Assembly (NCBI RefSeq): GCF_035222375.1
Contig: NW_026946366.1
Coordinates: 2,604,001 to 2,668,000, forward strand
DNA: 64,000 nucleotides
Direction of reading: 5' to 3'
Origin: Podospora pseudocomata
Taxonomy: Eukaryota; Ascomycota; Sordariomycetes; Sordariales; Podosporaceae
In this document: positions 22,116-34,900 of the stretch, in pieces
How positions within the stretch are numbered: position 1 is the stretch's first letter
Layout of the letters: each line of letters starts with the position of its first letter
Translations under genes and position numbers: made by a program
The notes under the pieces: generated by a model
Told to the model about the DNA's origin: nothing
Database searches by the model: none
Seen by the model: the letters and a program-made list of their open reading frames with translations, nothing else

Positions 22116-23242
22116 GAAACCAATCATCACCTTTCGACCAAAAGAGACTTTGCAACACTTGTTCAAAAGTCTCACCAACAAAAATGCCAGAGAGACACTG
22201 AACAAAAACAACGTGTTGCTTCCCTCTCGGAAAGGTCATCGAGTAAAAATCTGAAAAAGGAGGAATGGAGTTATTGCCTGGGCTTACACAACCAGCTGGT
22301 AACGGAGGAGGATGGGAAGAACTACACGTAAAGAAAGGTATCACTGGAAAAATCACACCTACTACAACACCCGACATAGAATAATTACACCCAACCCACC
22401 TCACCTCACCTCTCGCATCACATCGGGCATCATCTACACATCCTCCCCTTTGTTCCTCTACCTTAGCCAGCCCCATAGGGCTGAGCCTCGTTTTCGGCTT
22501 CCCTAGTACATAGTATCGTCCAGCACTGCCACAATCATCATGCACGAGCGGGAGGAGGCGGATGCTTCCTTGGGGGACCAAGATTATTATATACTAGCGG
22601 CTGGCTCGGCAAAAATGACGTTAGTGGTCAGCTTATTATTCCCCCCTCTCTTCATTGCTTGTGTCACTTGTCTTGTTCCTGTGTAACTTTGGGCAATTGG
22701 GTACACACACAAGTCTATTCCCTTCTAAAACAGGCTTCTCATTATCAACCCTACACTAAGAATATTCCGCTGGACACAAAGAACATCGCGCTGAAGTCGA
22801 AAAGGCAAAGAGTCGTCAAGACACAAACAACGAGGCGGTGGTCAGCTCACGACCTTGAATAGCCAACAAAAACAGACTAACCCCCTCGACCCAGAAGGCA
22901 GGCCCAGAAGTCTTTTGTGTTTGCTGAATGATTCTCACCCCTTCAATCATCAATCACCACCTTCACTGTTTGATACTTGGTGTTGGCGTACCCCACTGAC
23001 CCTTGAAACCCCCCGGAAAAGGGGAGCATCCATAGGGTGGAGATGGCGTCAAGCATGATGCCCAATAGAGAACAGGGGAATCCCTTGCGATTGATGTTTG
23101 ATATCAAACCTCTGGCGATAAAACCCTACCCGACGCTGACCGGGGCAGACCCATCCAGAATGAAGTAGAAAGAAAAATCCGAAACATTAGACGCAGGTTT
23201 TCGTAAGACGTGACGTTAAATGCAAATTGGCTGCTTCGGAGT
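22116..23242. other. Convergent intergenic region before calmodulin
   Basis: This 1.1 kb region lies between the small gene at 21793 and the calmodulin 3' end. Runs such as CCCACCTCACCTCACC are present. Open frames are short or lack any family resemblance. No gene called. Confidence 0.5.
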
Positions 23243-24223
<981 letters not shown>

Positions 24224-24858
24224 CTTGATGTGTTTGTAGTGAACGAAAGTTGGTTATGGATGCGTGGAAGCGATTCTGAAGGGATCTGATCTAGCAGCAG
24301 CGGTGTTTGCAGAAGGCCAAAGAACGAAGTGTAGCGTCTCGGCGAGCTGATGGAGTCGTCGTGAGGGTCAGATTAAATGAGACGCAAGCTTTCGAGAAGG
24401 GATGCGGGGCCCCCCCCTTCTGGAGAGGCGCCCGGGCCTCCAGCGGGCCTGCATTGCTGCCTTCTCCTAGGTGCGCGCAACTGCCAAGGCACCACGCCGC
24501 CTTCTGTTGGCATTGGCAGCTCCACCGTCACTGTCAGCCATGTTCCATAAGGCCCACAGGTGCTGGCAGCTGACGGCCGCCCTTCCCCCAAGGCTGTTCC
24601 AGCTCTCCAGCGCGCCAGCCAAGGGGTCCCAGCCGGACCTCTCACTGCGCCTCCTGCAATTGGCAATTGTGTCTGCTTCCAGTTGGCGTCATCATCCAGA
24701 GAGCGAGCGAGTAGCCGGAGCGCATTACGACGGTGATTTACGATGTGATGTCGCAACATCCACATTTGCGGCAACATACACCACAAGACGGCCCCTCACT
24801 CCTTTACAACTTCCCATAGCGAATTGAAGGGACCACTTCTACCCTTCCTGCGTCCGCC
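24224..24858. other. Divergent promoter between calmodulin and tlg2
   Basis: This 635 bp region is GC-rich in the middle (24400-24700) and shared by two genes facing away from each other. No independent gene is seen. Confidence 0.55.
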
Positions 24859-26051
24859 ATGTGGCGAGACCGCACAAATCTGTAGGTGGCAGCTTGCCAG
24901 TTCGTTCTGTTTGCAAAGACGTGAGCTAACGTGTTTGATCCAGCTACATTTCGTACCGGCAGTCCTACGCCCACCACCCGGCACAACGAAATCGATATGG
25001 GCCATCCACCGTGGGCGAGCGCTTCGGCGGAAGCAGCGGCGCAAGCACAGGAGTGCTCTTCTCGGCAGACGAGGACCGCAGGGGCCTGTTATCTGCCGGA
25101 GCGTACGATGTGGACGATGGCGATGCCGTGATCGAAATGGACTTGCTTCCCCCACGATGGTCCGACGTGTCAGACGAAGTCAGCGAGATCTTGGCCGATA
25201 TTGCGCAAAAGAGCCAGAAGCTGGAACGGCTGCATCAGAAACATGTGCTGCCGGGGTTCAACGACGAGGACACCAAAAAGGCCGAGGAAAGAGAGATTGA
25301 GAAGTTGACGCAGGCCATCACGAAGGGATTTCACGAATGCCACGGATGCATACAACGGATAGAGCAGATGGTTCGTGAGGGCAAACAGACGGGCCAGATG
25401 AGCAAGACCGACGAGACTATGGCCAAGAATATCCAGGTGAACTTGGCCACCAGGGTGCAGGAAGCGAGTTCGTTGTTTAGGAAGAAACAGAGCAATTATC
25501 TGAAGAGTAAGAATGCACCCAAATTGTCAAGTATGGAGCTATGGCGGATGCTGACTTTTGCAGAACTCAAGGGCATGTCTGGACTGATAAGCCCGATGGA
25601 CCAAACATCGACATCATTAAGTGGGGGTGAACCATCTCTTATGGAATCTGATGCGGATAGAACTTATTCGCAAGCTACACTGCAGGCAGCTACACACCAG
25701 AAACTTCTCCACTCAAACGACGCTGCCATTGCGCAACGCGAGCGAGAGATTGAGGAGATCGCACAGGGCATCATCGACTTGGCGAATTTGTTCCGCGATT
25801 TACAAACGATGGTCATTGACCAGGGCACCATGCTGGACAGGATAGACTACAATGTCGAGTCCATGTCGAGCGACGTGAAAGAAGCTGCCAAGGAGCTCAA
25901 AGTTGCAGAAGGATATCAGAAGAAGACGATCAAGCGGAAGATCATATTACTTTTGTTGCTTCTAATCGCCGCGGTAATCATATTGTTGGTCATCAAGCCC
26001 AAGAACCACGGGGGCTCACCACCCAGCCCCCCACCAAGCGAGGACGATTAG
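24859..26051 (+). CDS. tlg2: t-SNARE Tlg2 (syntaxin-16 family)
   Basis: Tlg2 is the Qa-SNARE for fusion of endosome-derived vesicles at the trans-Golgi network, working with Vps45. The exons are 24859-24881, 24944-25506 and 25564-26051, giving 357 aa. It opens MWRDRTNLYISYRQSYAHH, the short N-terminal peptide type that binds Vps45 in this family; the 62 nt first intron splits it. An Habc helical region (SDEVSEILADIAQKSQKLERL) follows. The SNARE motif EIEEIAQGIIDLANLFRDLQ has the zero-layer Gln in FRDLQTMV. The transmembrane segment is IILLLLLLIAAVIILLVI, followed by a short PPSPPP luminal tail. The second intron (25507-25563) is 57 nt, a multiple of three, without a stop; retention would add 19 residues in the linker. 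Removing it restores NYLKKLKGMSG, the family sequence. Confidence 0.93.
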
Positions 26052-27073
26052 AGGGATCACAATACACACTTGGCACGGCGCATATTTGGAGGGTTTGTTT
26101 GACTAGTGTAGAAGGGAGGCTTCCAAGGACTAGAAGAATGCTCCCAGACTGGAGCAAAGAGCGCAAATGCTTTTGTACCACCTAATTGAGATATGTATGA
26201 TATTTAATACCTATATGCCACTGCCTTTCTCCTTCTTAAAAAGTGGACCCGACAGGGTTGAAGCTTCACAAGCAAAAGGAGGAGCCTGGCTGGAGAAAAC
26301 GACGTAGTCTCCTGTGAAAACGGCCGTAGCCACATTTGGCACCAACGTCGGAAATCATACAAAAACACCAGTGGCAGGCCGCCTGCACAACCCACACATT
26401 TGCAAGGCCTCTTTAGCTCCAATCTGCACCTGGTTTGGCACGTTTTGGTGGACTTTTGACCTGGAATTCAATGCCACAGATGTTTTGATAGGCATCGTGG
26501 CCATCGAAGGTGTTGGATAATGGCTCGCGTTGGTGCGGTTGCAACTTAGACGGCATCCAGTTAAAACCACCACTCACCACCACCACCCAGTTGACCAGCC
26601 AATTGAACCACCGGCCAATTTAACCACCTAAGGCCACACCGGTCTTACAATCCAATTGCGGGCCGAAGCCAGTGAGGTGCTCGCTGTTGTGGTGAGAGGC
26701 CGTTGAAATATTTGTCGGATGGGCCTGCACGAAAACACCCTGTTTTTTGGTGCGTTTTCACCATTTTTTGATGTTGAGTCAATCCTGGCTCTATATGGCT
26801 AGCGTCGTTTTCAACAGGAGACTACATCGTTTTCTCCAGCCCAGGCTCCAAAAGGGGCTCGCAGCCGAACAATCTGCTTAGTAAACCCGGAGCACAGACC
26901 ACACCTTCCCCGGTTACAGCCCGCTTTGCTCCGTCATTCCGCTGTCCCAAGCTTTCGAACCTCTTGCTGACCACCCGAATCAATTGAACATCAGCTTTGT
27001 TTGTTGTCGCCGACGCCGAACCGCCAAAAAACACCAACCGCACTTTTTCAAATCTCCGCTCACTTTTCTCACA
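26052..27073. other. Intergenic region with the cox7-like promoter
   Basis: This 1.0 kb region holds the tlg2 3' UTR and the promoter of the cytochrome oxidase gene. CCAAT boxes near 26599-26656 are listed separately. No gene is seen. Confidence 0.6.
26599..26656 (+). promoter_or_regulatory. Cluster of three CCAAT boxes upstream of the cox7-like gene
   Basis: CCAAT occurs at 26599-26603, 26615-26619 and 26652-26656, all in the same orientation, about 420-475 bp upstream of the ATG of the cytochrome oxidase subunit gene. The fungal HAP (CBF/NF-Y) complex binds CCAAT and is a known activator of respiratory genes. The sites are seen; HAP control is inferred from the target's function. Confidence 0.45.
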
Positions 27074-27759
27074 ATGGGGTAAGCAATTCCTCGGCTTAAG
27101 GGATAGGAGTTTGGAGGGGAGGGGAGGGGAGAAGCTTGCAATTCTCGCGCATGGGGGAAAATACCGACGACATTGGAGGGTCATACGATTGCGGTTGGAG
27201 AGGGGTTGAAAGCGACACCACAACAATCACGACGTGAACAACGACGGGGAATAGAGTAGTCGGGTTGAGGGGGAAGAACAGAGGGAGGGGATATGGAGAG
27301 AAGGAACAGAAAAGGCTAATGGGTTGTCTGTAGTCTCGTCGACGCTCCCAACAAGGTCCCCCACCAGCAGCGGGTTTACCAGGCTGCCTACCGGGCTCAC
27401 ACTCGTATCTGGAGAATCGTGAGTGTTCCCCTTCCCCAGTCGCAAGGAAAACAGAGGTGGAGGGGGTTCTGTCCGCTGGAAAGACCTGGCGGTCATTCAA
27501 AAGCAGAATACGGACATGGCAACACGAGGAGGTATCAAACATGACGTACTAACCTACGATTCCCTCAAAACAGAGCCCCCGCTCCGGCCTCATGCTCACC
27601 CCTTACTACGCCCTCATGTGGGGTACCTTCGGTGGTATGTATCACTCCTTGAGAGTACCAGCAAAGACAGTTAGTTTGGCTGACAGAATCAAAACAGCCT
27701 CCATGTACGCCATGGGCCGTCAGGTTTGCGGTTACAAGACCTGGTTCGGCAAGAACTAA
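27074..27759 (+). CDS. cox7: Cytochrome c oxidase subunit VIIa-like (Cox7)
   Basis: Four small exons (27074-27078, 27334-27418, 27574-27634, 27698-27759) join to 70 aa, so no single open frame reveals the gene. The introns have canonical ends; intron 2 carries a perfect TACTAAC branch. The protein starts MGLVDAPNKVPHQQRVYQAA. Then comes WRISPRSGLMLTPYYALMWG, matching the Cox7 pattern of a basic PRS stretch followed by an L.PYYA membrane helix. It ends in a basic GYKTWFGKN. Cox7 is a nuclear-encoded single-pass subunit of complex IV in the inner mitochondrial membrane. The first exon encodes only Met and two bases of Gly. It could be another small respiratory subunit, but the Cox7 pattern is the best match. 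Confidence 0.78.
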
Positions 27760-28275
27760 GCCTACCGCATATCAGATGATGCAGTTTAGCCGTGGGAAGT
27801 GAGGGGAGATAGAACAAGGCGGGGATCGAACCTTGGACCACCGCTGGAAACTTGTACATGTGTGTAGCAAGAGGTTGCTGAGAAACAGCAATAGAACGGA
27901 GGTTGCCTTTATTTACCAATGTGTTTCTTCCATGTGGTGTGTCCTATGATGGCGCGGGATAACTGAGCTTATTCGGTATGTCCGCCGCTTGCCGAGGCTG
28001 ATATGTTTGATGAATTCTGGTTGGTCTTCTTTCACTCTAGCAGTTGTATTCAAGTCACTTTTTGTATGCTATATGTTCCTTTGGCAAAAAAAAAGCTGTG
28101 CTCCCATTGATCTTTTGACGCCTACACCCTTAAAACCCGAGAAGTCCTGTGCAGCAAATATATAAAGCCCCATCTAAAAGTACATTAATGCGAATAGGCC
28201 ATGGCTCCTCGTTGTAATTTATGATGGGTATCGTCACCACACCTTTCAGCTTCCAACCTCCAAGTCTCAACAGGT
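27760..28275. other. Convergent 3' intergenic region
   Basis: This 516 bp region lies between the cox7-like gene and the clathrin light chain 3' end. An A9 run (28086-28094) is present. No gene seen. Confidence 0.55.
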
Positions 28276-29145
28276 TTAATAACCCTCAGCACCGGGGGCC
28301 TTCTCGTCCTTGCGCAAGCTGACCAGCAACTCCCTGAATCGTTCCTTGCCAGAGCCCGAAGCACCACCCTTCGCGCCCTTGCCGCTCACATCGACAATCT
28401 TGGCGATGCGCTCCCAGCTGGTGCCGCCCGATGTGGTGTCCTCACGGCTGGCCAGGAACTCCTCAGCCTCCTTCCTTGACTGGGCAATGGTCTTCTCCTT
28501 CTTGTTGTTGTAGTTCTCGTAGAAGTCATCGATGTTCTGCTGGGCCTCCTTGACCGTCTCGGCGCGCTGCTGAGCGAACTGCTCTGCCCGCTTGGCGTTG
28601 CCGGCGTCCCGCTTCTCCCTCCACTCCTTAATCACTTGGGGCTCCTCCTCCTCTTGGGCGTAAGCGTTGTAGCCGGAGTTGTAGCTGACGGAGGGACCGG
28701 TGATGGTGGTGGTTCCGGCGGGGGGTGTGAGGCCCTGATAACTCGTCAACGTTGAAACTCTTTATACACAGACACAGCGGCATGTAATGTTGGGTGTTCT
28801 TCCATACCTCAATTGGGCTGGTGATGTCAGGGAATTGGCTATCAAACGCAGCACTGTTATTGCCGGTGGCAGAGATGCCGCCTCCTAGCAGGTCGTCGTC
28901 ATCCTCGTCGAAGCCGGCGTCCTCGACTGTCGCGAACTGGTTGGCGTCGTCACCGAGAATGGCCTTCTCGCGCTCTAGGAAGTTGCTGGTTGTGGGAACC
29001 TCGGAGGCATCCTGGACGCCGGTCTGGGCTGCATGCGAAAGTGTTAGAAGCGACCTGTTTCCATCAAGGTACAGGGTATATAGGGGGCTCCAGTCGACTT
29101 ACCGCCGGAGTCGAAGTCCTCCAACGATGGGAATCTGTCAGCCAT
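28276..29145 (-). CDS. clc1: Clathrin light chain
   Basis: Clathrin light chain binds and regulates the heavy chain in clathrin coats at the TGN, endosomes and plasma membrane. Three exons (29145-29103, 29028-28808, 28734-28276) give 240 aa, typical for fungi. The start MADRFPSLEDFDSG and the acidic patch DAGFDEDDDDLLGGG are conserved light-chain features. The central coiled coil runs from EEEEPQVIKEWREKRDAG through QQRAETVKEAQQNIDDFYEN, the heavy-chain binding region. It is followed by TSWERIAKIVD and a basic C-terminal helix ending ERFRELLVSLRKDEKAPG. The introns have GTAAGT/CAG and GTATGG/CAG ends. It is divergent with rtt103. Confidence 0.95.
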
Positions 29146-29862
29146 GGTGATTGTGTCTGGTGGTGCCGAAGTTCAAGCGAGGTTATTCGAGGAATATGAC
29201 AGAATGGCAGGTTTGGAGGATCGGTGGTGGTGTTTGTTCGAATAAATCCAGAAAGAGGTGCCTTTGATCGCGCCAGGTTGCTGCGCTTGCGCTGGGCTCC
29301 GGGGGCTCTGGCTGGCTGGCACCTGGAGCTTGCAGGAGTGATTGGCTAACAAGGGGAGGCTCCAGCATATGCTTCAATCGGGCACACTGCCACGACTATG
29401 CAATAATCAGGTACCGAAACAGTCTTTGATGCATTTGGAACTGGGCAACAACTTCCCAGATCCATTTAAAGCTTCCACATCCCCATCTACTTTTCCCATT
29501 TCATCTCTGCAGCAAACAAACAAAAAACAAACTGCGCATTCACTCTGTCCCATCCATCTTCTCTGCCTGGCCACTACGCCTGGACGTTTGGTAGGAAGTG
29601 TAGCTCCTGATAGTGCGATTACTCGTGGCAGAGCTCTTGCAGGCCAAAGCAAGCCGCGACGTCCGCTTTCTCAAAGTTCGGCCATCTGAACCGTGATTTG
29701 AGAGCAAGCTTCTGATTGGGGACCCATTCACAACCACCCCATTATCATCAGATTTATTGCCCGTCTGCTTCAGTTTCGGCCATCTTGTGTTCAACCAACC
29801 CCCGCAGGCCATAGCAACACATCCACACATTTTATCTGTTTTCTCAGTCTGTATATTCAACA
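29146..29862. other. Divergent promoter between clc1 and rtt103
   Basis: This 717 bp region contains no recognisable gene. Near 29514-29531 an A/C-rich AACAAACAAAAAACAAA stretch lies in the likely rtt103 leader. Confidence 0.55.
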
Positions 29863-31255
29863 ATGGCATATACCAATGATGCCGTGTTGTCGAAGCTCTC
29901 GGCTCTAAACGAGACGCACGAGAGCATCGCAACGACAGCTCAGTGGATCATGTTCCACAGGTACGTTTCGACCTCAATTTAAGCCAGAGTCTCGATGAGA
30001 CTTTTTCTCTGCTTTTTGTAGATGCTAACTGCGTCTGTAGACGCCATGCAGCCCAGACAGTCAACCTGTGGCTTGGTAAACTGAAGGACCTACCACCGCC
30101 CAAGAGGCTCAACATGATTTATCTCGCCAATGGTGAGTGCCGTCCTCGACTAAGTCGCTGGCTTTGTTTTCACCTTGCTGACTGTTAATACAGAGGTGAC
30201 TCAGCAGAGTAAGGCTCGCCACAAGGAGGATTTCATCATTGCCTTTGCCCCTATTATCGCCGAGGCCACGGCGTCGGCATATAAGGGTGCCAATTCCGAG
30301 GTTCAGAATAAGCTTCGCAGAGTTGTGGATGTCTGGAGGGATCGCAGCGTCTTTGACAGAGAGACTATCCAGGGCTTGTATGAGCGCATGGGAGGTTAGT
30401 AACCTGATACGGCAAATTTGCGATTCCGTGGCTCCTTACTAACGCATTGTTGTTCTAGAACTTGACAAATCACGCCCTACTAACAATGGCGGTACCTTTG
30501 GCGGCTCTGGTTTCCACTCGTCAGGCCCACCTGTTCCCTCTGAGCTCATGCCGTTGGTTGCTCAACACCAGGCCGTCACTAGAAGTGCCACTCCCATGAA
30601 AGCCGCTCTCAGCAACGCCCAGACAGAGTACGAGAAGCTTTCCGACCCAGCCACCGCACAGGCGACGGCGCTGCCTCTTCAGGCGGCTCGTCTGAATGGG
30701 TTGCTCAAGAACCTGGCCAACGCCGAGGGTGCTGTCGCGGAGAGCCTGCGCACCCGAAAGGAGATGATCAGAAGCCTAGAGAAGCTTTTGGCCGAGAACC
30801 AGAACGCTCTCCAACAGGAGGAGGCTCAGATGAAGCTGCTCAGCGGCCGCAGGACTGAGATTGAGCACAAGAAGAACCAGGTCGAGGCAACCATCCTTAG
30901 CGGCCAGGTCACCAAACAGGAGGATAGAACCTCTACCGAGCCCGAGCCTCCTCAGTTTGAGGCACTGACGCCACCTCCCCAGAGCGATGCCGACGACGAG
31001 CACGTTCAGAGCGACCCTATCAAAACCGAGCAGAATGGCAACAATGGTGTGCCTCAGCAGACCCCCACATTCCCAGTAGTTGCCCCGGGGATTGAGATGC
31101 TGTCTAGCGTTGCTGCAAACTACCAAGCTGTGCCTATCAACGGGTCCAATAAGAAGCGCAAGGTAGCGCCGTCGGATGACTTCCCGGATCTTGGAAACGA
31201 TGGCATTGACGAGGATGTTAAGGAGATGTTGCGGAAGGATGGTCAGAGTGCCTGA
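29863..31255 (+). CDS. rtt103: CTD-interacting transcription termination factor Rtt103
   Basis: Rtt103 binds the Ser2-phosphorylated C-terminal domain of RNA polymerase II and recruits the Rat1 exonuclease for termination. The exons 29863-29960, 30041-30132, 30194-30394 and 30459-31255 give 395 aa. The N-terminal CID (residues about 1-140) is clear: DAVLSKLSALNETHESIATT, QWIMFHRRHAAQTVNLWL, KRLNMIYLANEVTQQSKARH and RRVVDVWRDRSVF. A coiled coil follows (NGLLKNLANAEGAVAESLR to GRRTEIEHKKNQVEA). The tail is Pro/Gln/acidic with a KKRKVAP nuclear-localisation motif near the C-terminus. All four exons are in phase, and intron 3 has a TTACTAACGC branch. No second CID-type gene is present in the window. 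Confidence 0.93.
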
Positions 31256-31607
31256 GATTGCTGGGTTCCGACACTGGGTTAATCTAGGAAACGCGTTTTC
31301 TGAAATCTGCATACTGGAGGTTTCATTGCATTTTGATTGTGTTTGTATATACTCCCCAGACCAGCCACCAACCTAAGAGTGTAGGTATAACGCTCTAAAT
31401 CCTGTGTGTTCTGTTGTGCAATAATATACTTTCGACTGAGCCAACCTCCCAGCCCATCCATTATGCAAAACCCCAACCAACCCAATTGGTATCCCAAAAC
31501 GCCGTTATACCCAAACAAAGCAAATATTCATGTGTGTCGTGGTGGATGTGTGTGTGTGTTTCATCGAAGAGAGTGCCTCTTGATAGGGAGTTGTAGGTAG
31601 GTATGTT
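31256..31607. other. Convergent 3' intergenic region
   Basis: This 352 bp region lies between rtt103 and the small minus-strand gene. It contains a short TGTG run (31545-31559). No gene seen. Confidence 0.55.
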
Positions 31608-31961
31608 TTAAACACGACCATCAAGACCCGAAGCAGCAAGGTATGGCCACCCGAGGATCATGCCAATGGCAGGGAAGTAACTGTATCATCGCCGTCAAAT
31701 GTTAGCCATCTCTTCTGTTGATTTGAATGGGGGGAGAGAAGAAAAAACATACACAGCACCCTGCTTTCCAACCCTCTTGATCTGTCTCCCCCAGTCGGCG
31801 GCGGCAGAGTTGGTCGAGACGGGCAGACGCTCAAAGGGGGCGTGCTCGAAGGAGCGGGCGAACTGCCGGAGGGACTTGTAGACGGAGAAGGTTCTTTGTT
31901 GCTGCTGAACACCGCGGAAGGCGACGTTGCGGGCGGCGAGGCGGGCAAGGATGGGAGACAT
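31608..31961 (-). CDS. Small conserved-looking mitochondrial-type membrane protein, 93 aa
   Basis: Two exons (31961-31753 and 31680-31608) are joined by a 72 nt intron with a GTATGT donor, GGCTAACA branch and CAG acceptor. They give 93 aa. The N-terminus MSPILARLAARNVAFRGV is Arg/Ala-rich without acids, a mitochondrial presequence pattern. The middle has SVYKSLRQFARSFEHAPFER and DWGRQIKRVGKQG. One predicted membrane segment, YFPAIGMILGWPYLAA, precedes the end GLDGRV. Ignoring the intron would replace the membrane segment with an unrelated polar tail. I do not recognise the family with certainty. Length, presequence and a single C-terminal helix resemble small accessory subunits of inner-membrane respiratory complexes; that role is inference. 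The coding call itself is well supported by the splice signals. Confidence 0.72.
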
Positions 31962-34900
31962 TTTTGAAGTTTTGTTTTTTGAAGTGGTGATGAGTAGAGG
32001 TTAAGTTGAGATGTTGGTACTAAAAGTACACAGAGAGAGAGGAGATTGTTTGTTTTGTTGGTGGTGGTGATCTGAAAGATCGAGGAGCTGTGTTGATGAA
32101 GCTGTTGATGATGATGGTGATACAAAAAAGGAAAGGTACAAACAGGATGATGGTCAAAAGTTATATATTACTATTTCCAGCAACAAAAGTCATTCCATCA
32201 AAGCCCAGAATGAACCACCTTGACCAACATCATCTCCCGAATCGATCCATCCGGCTGGTTGGTATCCAAGCTCGTGTACCGAAAGCCTGGAATGAACCTC
32301 CAGCTCCCAAGCTTCCGGCTCCTCTTCGTCGTTTACGCCGTCGCCAACACAAAATCAGGCGCTCCCACACACAAAATCGCACCACCCTCACCCAGAAGCA
32401 CCAGATCAGCCCTACGGCCGTCAGCAAAGTTGGGTAACAGCTCGGGCCACCGCGGTCTCGTTTCGCCTCACCATCTGGCCAGCTGGGTGTGGAAATCGTG
32501 CCATGGGCCCCTCGCCGTTGACGACGTTGGGAGCTTGGCGCCGCCCGTGGTGTGATTGTCGGAGGTGGCCGGGGGTGGGCATTGGCAAGCTGGGCTGAAT
32601 GGGGATGAATGGGAAGTTTGTGATTGGGCGGAGCTGGGGTTGGGGAGGTAAAGTGGAGATGCCATCCCAAGTTTGGGCTCGGTTGGCATCTGACATCTGA
32701 TTTTGGGGATTCTAGATTTTCCCCAGAAATCCCCAATGCGACCACTTTCGCTGTTTGATGACTGCACAAACGTTAATCCGAGGTGAACTGAACAACGTGA
32801 CGGTTTGATCTGGGCCAATCTCTCAGATCAGATCGGGTTATCAAGGGATGGGAAAATTGAACCTGAAATTCACAACGCGGTTTGCTCCGACATGGGAGTT
32901 CGGTTATGGGAAAGTTGGAGCGGGCAAAGCAAGTCGGCGGTTTGCGATCCTGATCTATCCGGTGCCTGGATCGAAATCTCATGATACTGCCTTATTCTGG
33001 AAAGGATCTGGAGCTGAGAGGTTTGGGTCTGGCACAACGGTTGATATTTGTCTTCCTGAACGACACTCTGAGAGCAAAAGCTCACAGTGATGGGAATCAG
33101 GCCGTCTCCGTCCATCATCCCCACGGTGATCATGATATCACATTTGTTGCTCCTGTATTGCCTGTATGAGTATTCGTGTATGGCTGGGGCTTACCTCGTC
33201 CGTTCGTATTGGTCTTTGCATCCGGTTTCTGCAATTGCTTTTTGTTTCGTGATGGCCCTCATCCAGCATACAGCTGATTGGAGCGAAGCTCAGTAAGGTT
33301 ATGGCTGAAAAGCATGGCTGGAGTTTGCTTTACTTATTGTAACTGAAAGCTGATAAACGTAGGATTCTTGGCGACCAAAAGATTTCTGGATCCTTATTGA
33401 CCCATTCTCATATCTGGAGCATTTCCTCCTTCGAGGAGACGACCGGGGAGGTTCGAGGCCCAATGTCGGCTTGCTCTGTAGACTTAGCCGCTTATCATGC
33501 GAAGTAGTCCCTGGCCATAATGAATGAGTTTTGAAAATGACACAACACCAGGCTGTCATGCCTACTGCCTGAGTAACAAAAGCGTGCTCAACCAAGTTTG
33601 GTGACCACACGCTGGGTTTTCAATATACAGCAAATCGTCAACATATCCCACAAAAGTCACGAGTTAGTACAACCATTTTTATTTTAGGTCGAACAGACCT
33701 CAGCTTCTTCCTGATCACCGTCCCACAAGTCCCACCAGCCTTGTCAGAATCCCGACGCCTTAAGAAACCACATGCCATCACTCATGCCAATCCGTCGGCT
33801 TGGGTAATCGTAGCGTCGTAGGGCAACCAAACTTTTGTGTACCCTCACAAACCTGGAATCCCTTGCTTTGTCATATTCTCGGACTCGGTATCCATCGACA
33901 CCCCGCCAGTCCCTCTTCCGCTCTCTTCCTCGTCCCCCCACCACCAGAAAGAACAGCTCTCTCTCAACACCACATCCAGCATCATCAGCTCTCCTCCTGC
34001 ACATCCTATATCAAGCCACCCTGCCTTACCTATTTCCGCCGCTGATGCCCAACCCAGCCACCATTTCCCACGGTCTCCTATTTCGAGGAGCGTGTAACAC
34101 ACTCAATCGTCACCACATACGGGATAAAACCTCCCGTTCTGGCATCCCGGATGGCTCATCCCGACTCATTCTCATACGCACATTAACAGAATGCGCGGGT
34201 CCCAGAGACCACAAAAACGCCACGCCCTGCAGTCCCATCCCACCGGTCCCCCTTGGCCCCGTTTCCTAAACCCTCATGTTCCACATGCACTGAGAAACTC
34301 GGTGAGCAAGTACCACTCGAAAGTGAGGCGAGCCGGGAAGTTATCAAGAGATACCTCCCACAGTGCAAGTGAACTCCCCCCCCACTCCCCCCTGTCCTTG
34401 AACCCTGGTGCTACCCTGTTGCATGTGCAGTGCAGCAAAGCAACCCGCCTTTCGAATAACGTCCCCCATTGACCACCGATGCTTTACATGATGCCTCTTG
34501 TAGCGGCGTGTTGCTCAGTTCCCATTCCTACCTATAGGAGCCCTCGCTTTCTCCTGTCGTTCTGACTGGCAGGCGAGATTTCCCAAGTAGGTCATTGACC
34601 GACCGAAAAAGCAAGTTCTCTCCCCTCCCATTGCTTCCCCCTACCCAAGTAAAAAGGCACAGAGCCCAGCCAGCAAGCATTTTCCCTGTCCGGTTCCTCA
34701 AGAACGCAGGATTTTGATTCTTTGTTGCCTGTCTCAATGAGTGTCGTCCTGTGGTCCTCGAATCCTCAGTGCCCTAATCCTGGTCCTGGTCTCTCCCTGC
34801 TGATATTGTTCGGATCCCTTGTCTCACCCTGCTATCTCCCACTCCTTCGCAAGCTTCACCCAAGCTGAATACCTCCATCTCGTCGTATGCCGCTGGGTTG

